Part shown: piece by piece, positions 55,801 to 61,800 of the stretch
Position numbering within the stretch: the first letter of the stretch is position 1
Layout: every line of letters starts with the position of its first letter
Assembly (NCBI GenBank): GCA_944470555.2
Contig: OX104131.1
Span: 12,516,515-12,580,514, forward strand
Origin: Heterobilharzia americana
Lineage: Eukaryota; Platyhelminthes; Trematoda; Strigeidida; Schistosomatidae
Length of the DNA: 64,000 nucleotides
Direction of reading: 5' to 3'
Notes under the pieces: generated by a model
Told to the model about the DNA's origin: nothing
Databases searched by the model: none
What the model saw: only the letters and a program-made list of their open reading frames with translations
Translations under genes and position numbers: made by a program

Positions 55801-58800
55801 TGGTTCTACGTTGATTTTGTCTGTCATGAGTATTTGCTTTGTTTAAGAATACTTACAACACGAATTGAATATTTCTTCCTCCTCTAGGTTCTTTTGAGCA
55901 ATTTCTCACATCTGATTGACTGCTTATCATCATTCAATTAATCTACATCGTATTATACTCATTCTGATTTTATACGAAATACCAAGTGTATAGGTACATG
56001 AATCAATCACTGTATGGTAACTTGTGAGTTATTTTGACTAATCGAAGTTTATTAACCAAGTTTACTATGTGGTTAGTAAGCTGACTGAAGTAATTGTGCA
56101 GCGTACTGTATCTTGTGTTATACATTTTTAGTTGAAAGGCATATCTCATGGAATTATTCATCCTCAGGTGAAGTGTTTTTTCTAAGTAAAGTTTCTGACA
56201 TTTAGCAGATTGAGAGTATATTTCTCACAATGAACTCCAAATTGTTGTCTCAGGATCAGCTTGTATCAATGTGATAGTCAAAGTGATTGAACTCTCTGGT
56301 ACCCTTCGTTTACCTGTTGAGTCGTCTCAGATGGTATTTGGCAGTGTTAACTATTAAATTCTCGTCTTTCATATTTAAGATGAAAGTTATGAGTGTAAGG
56401 AAACGTAAAACTTGATGAATTGATTGAAAATTTGTACATCTAATTGTGCATTTCGTTTTAGATTATGCAATGTAGTGTTAATCACAGTGGATATGAAGCA
56501 AAGTCTAGTCGAATGATTAAATTAGTGAACTTTAAGCTAGAGTTGATCAGGTTACTTAAAAAATTAAGCCGAAAAAAATGTTTTGGAAAATAGGTGTGTT
56601 TACTGACGAAGGTCATTCTCACTGCATATGAAAAATTGGCTGATAAAAAAACAGCACCAATTATTACTTATTGTATTTATCTTATATGAGGCTTTTGACA
56701 CTTGTACTTTGTCTACCTGGTTGATTCCAAGAATAAGCAAACGTATAATATGATCAGATTGGCTGAATTTATGTTTCTCTTCAAATTTTACAAGTAATTA
56801 ACGTCAACTTAATTGTACTTCAGGTTGGTATTCATCATGCACTGACAAACATTTATCAACCTCATTCAACAGCTATATGCTAGCCATTCCCGTATAAGAA
56901 GTTCTCTATTATACTTATTTCACCGTTGAAACTGTCAGCTGTAAAAATCTTACTGGCTCGAAATATTACTGCACGGATTAAGTTCATTTTGTACATAAGA
57001 AGGATAAATGATCGGAAATATGTATACTGACCGACCTACGACTTTTTTACGATATATACTGCGTCTGATACTGACATCTGTCCGACTTGATAGTAAAACA
57101 TCCAGAAATGGCAGACATTCGTCTTTCTCTCCTTCACATGTAAACTCAATTTTTGGATGAGCAATGTTCAATGTATCGATAAAATATTAGAATTAGTGTT
57201 ATTTTTGTACAGAATGAAAGTGTCATCAATGTATCTAAAACAGAAGGACACTTTATCTATACTGCTACGCAGCGGTCCACTTTCCGATTTCCCCATAACA
57301 TGTCGGCTATAGCAGGACCTAATAGTCATCACACTGCCACATTTATCTAACAGTAAATTTATTTATTATTTGTCCTTTGGGTTCCCAGTTCAACATATGG
57401 CTTCTGTAGCACATCGCCATTTCACTCTCTTCTCTGCAGTCTTCTACACCTGGCTCCTCCATTGCTCATAACCTTACAGTTCCTCCTCATACAACCTCCC
57501 TCATATCACCATCAGCTCAGACACTCAACTCATCGTTTCCCATCTGGATTCCACTCGACGGCCTGAGCTGAGCTGAGCTGGCCTGGTGCGTGATGTCCCC
57601 AAAACGGTCTTCTCAGTCTATCTCCAATCAAATCCATCCCCACTTTCTTCTACTGCATATTTGTTGGACGATGGGTTCTCCGTTGCTTCCTTAACAGCCA
57701 GCCAGTCAACCAGTTAACCAGAGTTCCTTCTTGCTTATTCCTATCATTCTCCCCATCTGTTCTCCATCTTCAGGATCGAGTCAGTGTAGGCAACTGTTGA
57801 TGTGATGTATGTCTCCAGTTTGTTGGAAATGCTTTCCGTGAAGCGCCGAGTCTCTCAACCATCACATTGAAGCACTGACTCACTTGACTGACATTAGTCT
57901 TGAAAATCCGTATCTTGTTCACGCTTTATGTTGAGTGCAGTGCAGTGCAGTGCATTGCATTGCAGTAAATCTGCACACTGATTATTTTAGACTCATGCAG
58001 TAAGGCCTGTTTGGCTATCTTTCCGATCCTGGTGTTCACATCCTCATCTCTGCCACCACCTGTAGTTGAAACGATGCTGCCATGCCGAGGTAGGTAGGTA
58101 GGAAGGTAGGTAGGTGAAAGAGACCACTTCCTTTAGGTTTCTCCCGTTCATCGTGATTGTTGCTTGTTGTTGTTGGTTGGGTATCTTCATCACCTCCGTC
58201 TTCTCTACGTTCACCTGAAGTCCCGTCTTGCCTGCTCAGCCTCTTCTGTCAACTCCTTGGTTTTCGCTTGTACATCCTCGAGTTTGTACTACATTAGACA
58301 TTAGACATACATCATCATCGGTGAAATCCAAATCTTCTAGGGTCTTTTTATCAGTCTAGCGTATTCCCGTCTTCTTGCTCCTCACAGTTTGTTGCATGAT
58401 CCAGTCCAGTCGACCATAATCAGGAAGATCATAGGTGATATATAGTAGACAGCCTTATCTTACTCCTGTCTTTACTTCACCTCAAAGTAATCACTGAGTT
58501 TTCCATTGTGGATCATTTGGCATGTAGTGTTGTCATATAGCATATAGCTGTTGAATGAGGTTGATAAATGTTTGTCAGTGCATGATGAATACCAACCTGA
58601 AGTACAATTAAGTTGACGTTAATTACTTGTAAAATTTGAAGAGAAACATAAATTCAGCCAATCTGATCATATTATACGTTTGCTTATTCTTGGAATCAAC
58701 CAGGTAGACAAAGTACAAGTGTCAAAAGCCTCATATAAGATAAATACAATAAGTAATAATTGGTGCTGTTTTTTTATCAGCCAATTTTTCATATGCAGTG

Positions 58801-61800
58801 AGAATGACCTTCGTCAGTAAACACACCTATTTTCCAAAACATTTTTTTCGGCTTAATTTTTTAAGTAACCTGATCAACTCTAGCTTAAAGTTCACTAATT
58901 TAATCATTCGACTAGACTTTGCTTCATATCCACTGTGATTAACACTACATTGCATAATCTAAAACGAAATGCACAATTAGATGTACAAATTTTCAATCAA
59001 TTCATCAAGTTTTACGTTTCCTTACACTCATAACTTTCATCTTAAATATGAAAGACGAGAATTTAATAGTTAACACTGCCAAATACCATCTGAGACGACT
59101 CAACAGGTAAACGAAGGGTACCAGAGAGTTCAATCACTTTGACTATCACATTGATACAAGCTGATCCTGAGACAACAATTTGGAGTTCATTGTGAGAAAT
59201 ATACTCTCAATCTGCTAAATGTCAGAAACTTTACTTAGAAAAAACACTTCACCTGAGGATGAATAATTCCATGAGATATGCCTTTCAACTAAAAATGTAT
59301 AACACAAGATACAGTACGCTGCACAATTACTTCAGTCAGCTTACTAACCACATAGTAAACTTGGTTAATAAACTTCGATTAGTCAAAATAACTCCACAAG
59401 TTACCATACAGTGATTGATTCATGTACCTATACACTTGGTATTTCGTATAAAATCAGAATGAGTATAATACGATGTAGATTAATTGAATGATGATAAGCA
59501 GTCAATCAGATGTGAGAAATTGCTCAAAAGAACCTAGAGGAGGAAGAAATATTCAATTCGTGTTGTAAGTATTCTTAAACAAAGCAAATACTCATGACAG
59601 ACAAAATCAACGTAGAACCACTCACACAAGTGCATCGGTTCAAGTTGCCGCACTCCAAAGCAGCATATTAAGATGAAGTGAAAAGAAAAAGTAATGTCAA
59701 TGTAGACAATTTGAAGATAAGGGTTAGTGCAAATATTCAAGCTGTAGAAGATATCAAGGAGTGAACACAACTGCACTACTGTGACAAATTTACGACCATG
59801 TCACCAAGAGTCCTCAACCACTGATTCTTTTCGTATCGCATACCCTAACAAGGTAGTCTGCACCTCTCTCCATCTTTGTCTCGCCACCCTGAACCTTGTT
59901 CCAACCTAATCCAACTTACACCAGCATGGAACATTGAGATAGGTGGTGGCTCGGTATGCACGGCACATATCGAAGCCATCAAGTAAGGTTCACAACTTCA
60001 TCAATTGACTCGCCTGCCTGTCTTGTGTACTACCCTTCACGTGACCTCAATGTTGCTCACATGGTACCTCTTTCCACTAAATGCGAATGATGCTGCGAAG
60101 ACACCTATGATCAAAAGTATGGAAACGCTTCATATCTTCTTGTTTGAGACCTTCAACAATATGGGATGGACTACAGCAGGGTATAGTCGTCCTTTAATAG
60201 ATACTCGGATATCTCATCAATCAACCCCATACATGCTGCAGTTCAACAAATTGCAAAGAAGTCTTCGACATTTGAGCTGAGATTTCGTCAGCAACCACAC
60301 ATTTAGGCTTGATTCAACTCCCTAAGTAAGTGAGTTGGCTGAAATTACTCATCCTTCTCTTTGATTAGATAGCATGTTTGAGTGAAGTATCTTCGTATTC
60401 ACTTAGGGATATCCAGACAACAGTTTCACATGATCTTCACACTGACTATTTTTTACAGCATCCCTATTAAACTTTTGTTGAAGTGAATATAACAACAAGA
60501 AATCGTTCTGATTCTTTTACTGTGTTTCACTCAGTCAGTCAAATCATCAAGCGGTTATATGAAATATTGTATTTTTCAAACAAAGATTATTACAGTGAAT
60601 AAACCTGTAAAAATTGGCACCGATTCATTAGAAATATGCTATCTTACTACTTACCTCAGCTTGATAGCTAACGATGATTTCTGAATTATTACGCTTCCAC
60701 TGATTCACAACCTTGATATATTCTGTTTCCCATAGTTTAGCCTTAAGAACTTGAACTGATTTTGGATCAGGATGATTGTTTACAAGAAATGTTAGAACTA
60801 CAGCAGCTGATCCATTGAAAAATGACGCTTTTTTGATAGAAGAAAGAATGACAGACGATTAACTACGTCATGATACAATATTATAATATCATCTACCGCG
60901 CCTTTTTTTGATTAGACTCTTTTTTAGGAAGAAAAAGATTTCCTCCTGGACTAAAATCACCTGGAAAACTGTTGAGAGAAAAGCAAACCACTTTAGTTGA
61001 GATCTCAATTCACGATATATGATGAGACTGTGGCTCGTTGGCTTAGGCAGTTGATTTTCGACTAGTGGGTTATTGGTTCGAACCCCACGTATTGAGATCC
61101 GAGCAGATAGGTAGCATCATCAGCTGTAACACAATATATGTGTCTCATTGCCTACAGCAAAAACGTGTAAATGATTCCGGAATACTTTTTCTTTTCAAAA
61201 CAGACGAGTCAGACCGAACACAAGTATGTTTTCGGTTGTATTGTGTTCTCTGAGCTGGGTTGTTTAATCGTAAAGCTTTCATCTTACTAGACGACATCAT
61301 CAGCACTAACTTCAGTGTGAAGTGAACTGTCAGTATCTCTCCATGAGTGATTTAGTAGCTTGCCCTGACGAAATGGTTTGTGATTGGTTGTTGTGTCACT
61401 GACTGCATAGATTTTTCCTGCTGGCTGTTCCACCGCTTGATCTCTGACATTTCTGTCGTTTATCATTTTCCTTATTGATTATACGTTGGAATTCATCAAG
61501 AACTGATATCAGATGGAGGAACAAGGAAACCTGGGGCACTAAAAAGGTTCCGTCCCAGGATGGGACTCCTCAGTAGTGTGCACCCATGACCCCACCCCAA
61601 CAGGAATCGAACACAAGACCTTCAGGTTACGTGGCCAGCACGTTACCACTGAACCATTAGGTCGAAATCCATTGGTCCAAAGTTTCTACTTCTGTCAGTT
61701 CACGATATACCACGACCCATATACAATGTCGTCGTTGAGCAACCGTCCTCATTTCCAACTTGGTCACGACTTCTCATTGGAATTTCGGGAATCACCTCTC

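Noticed and set aside
61020..61100. Possible tRNA gene
   Set aside because: A and B boxes are good, but no acceptor-stem pairing or anticodon arm could be drawn; it fits a SINE head.
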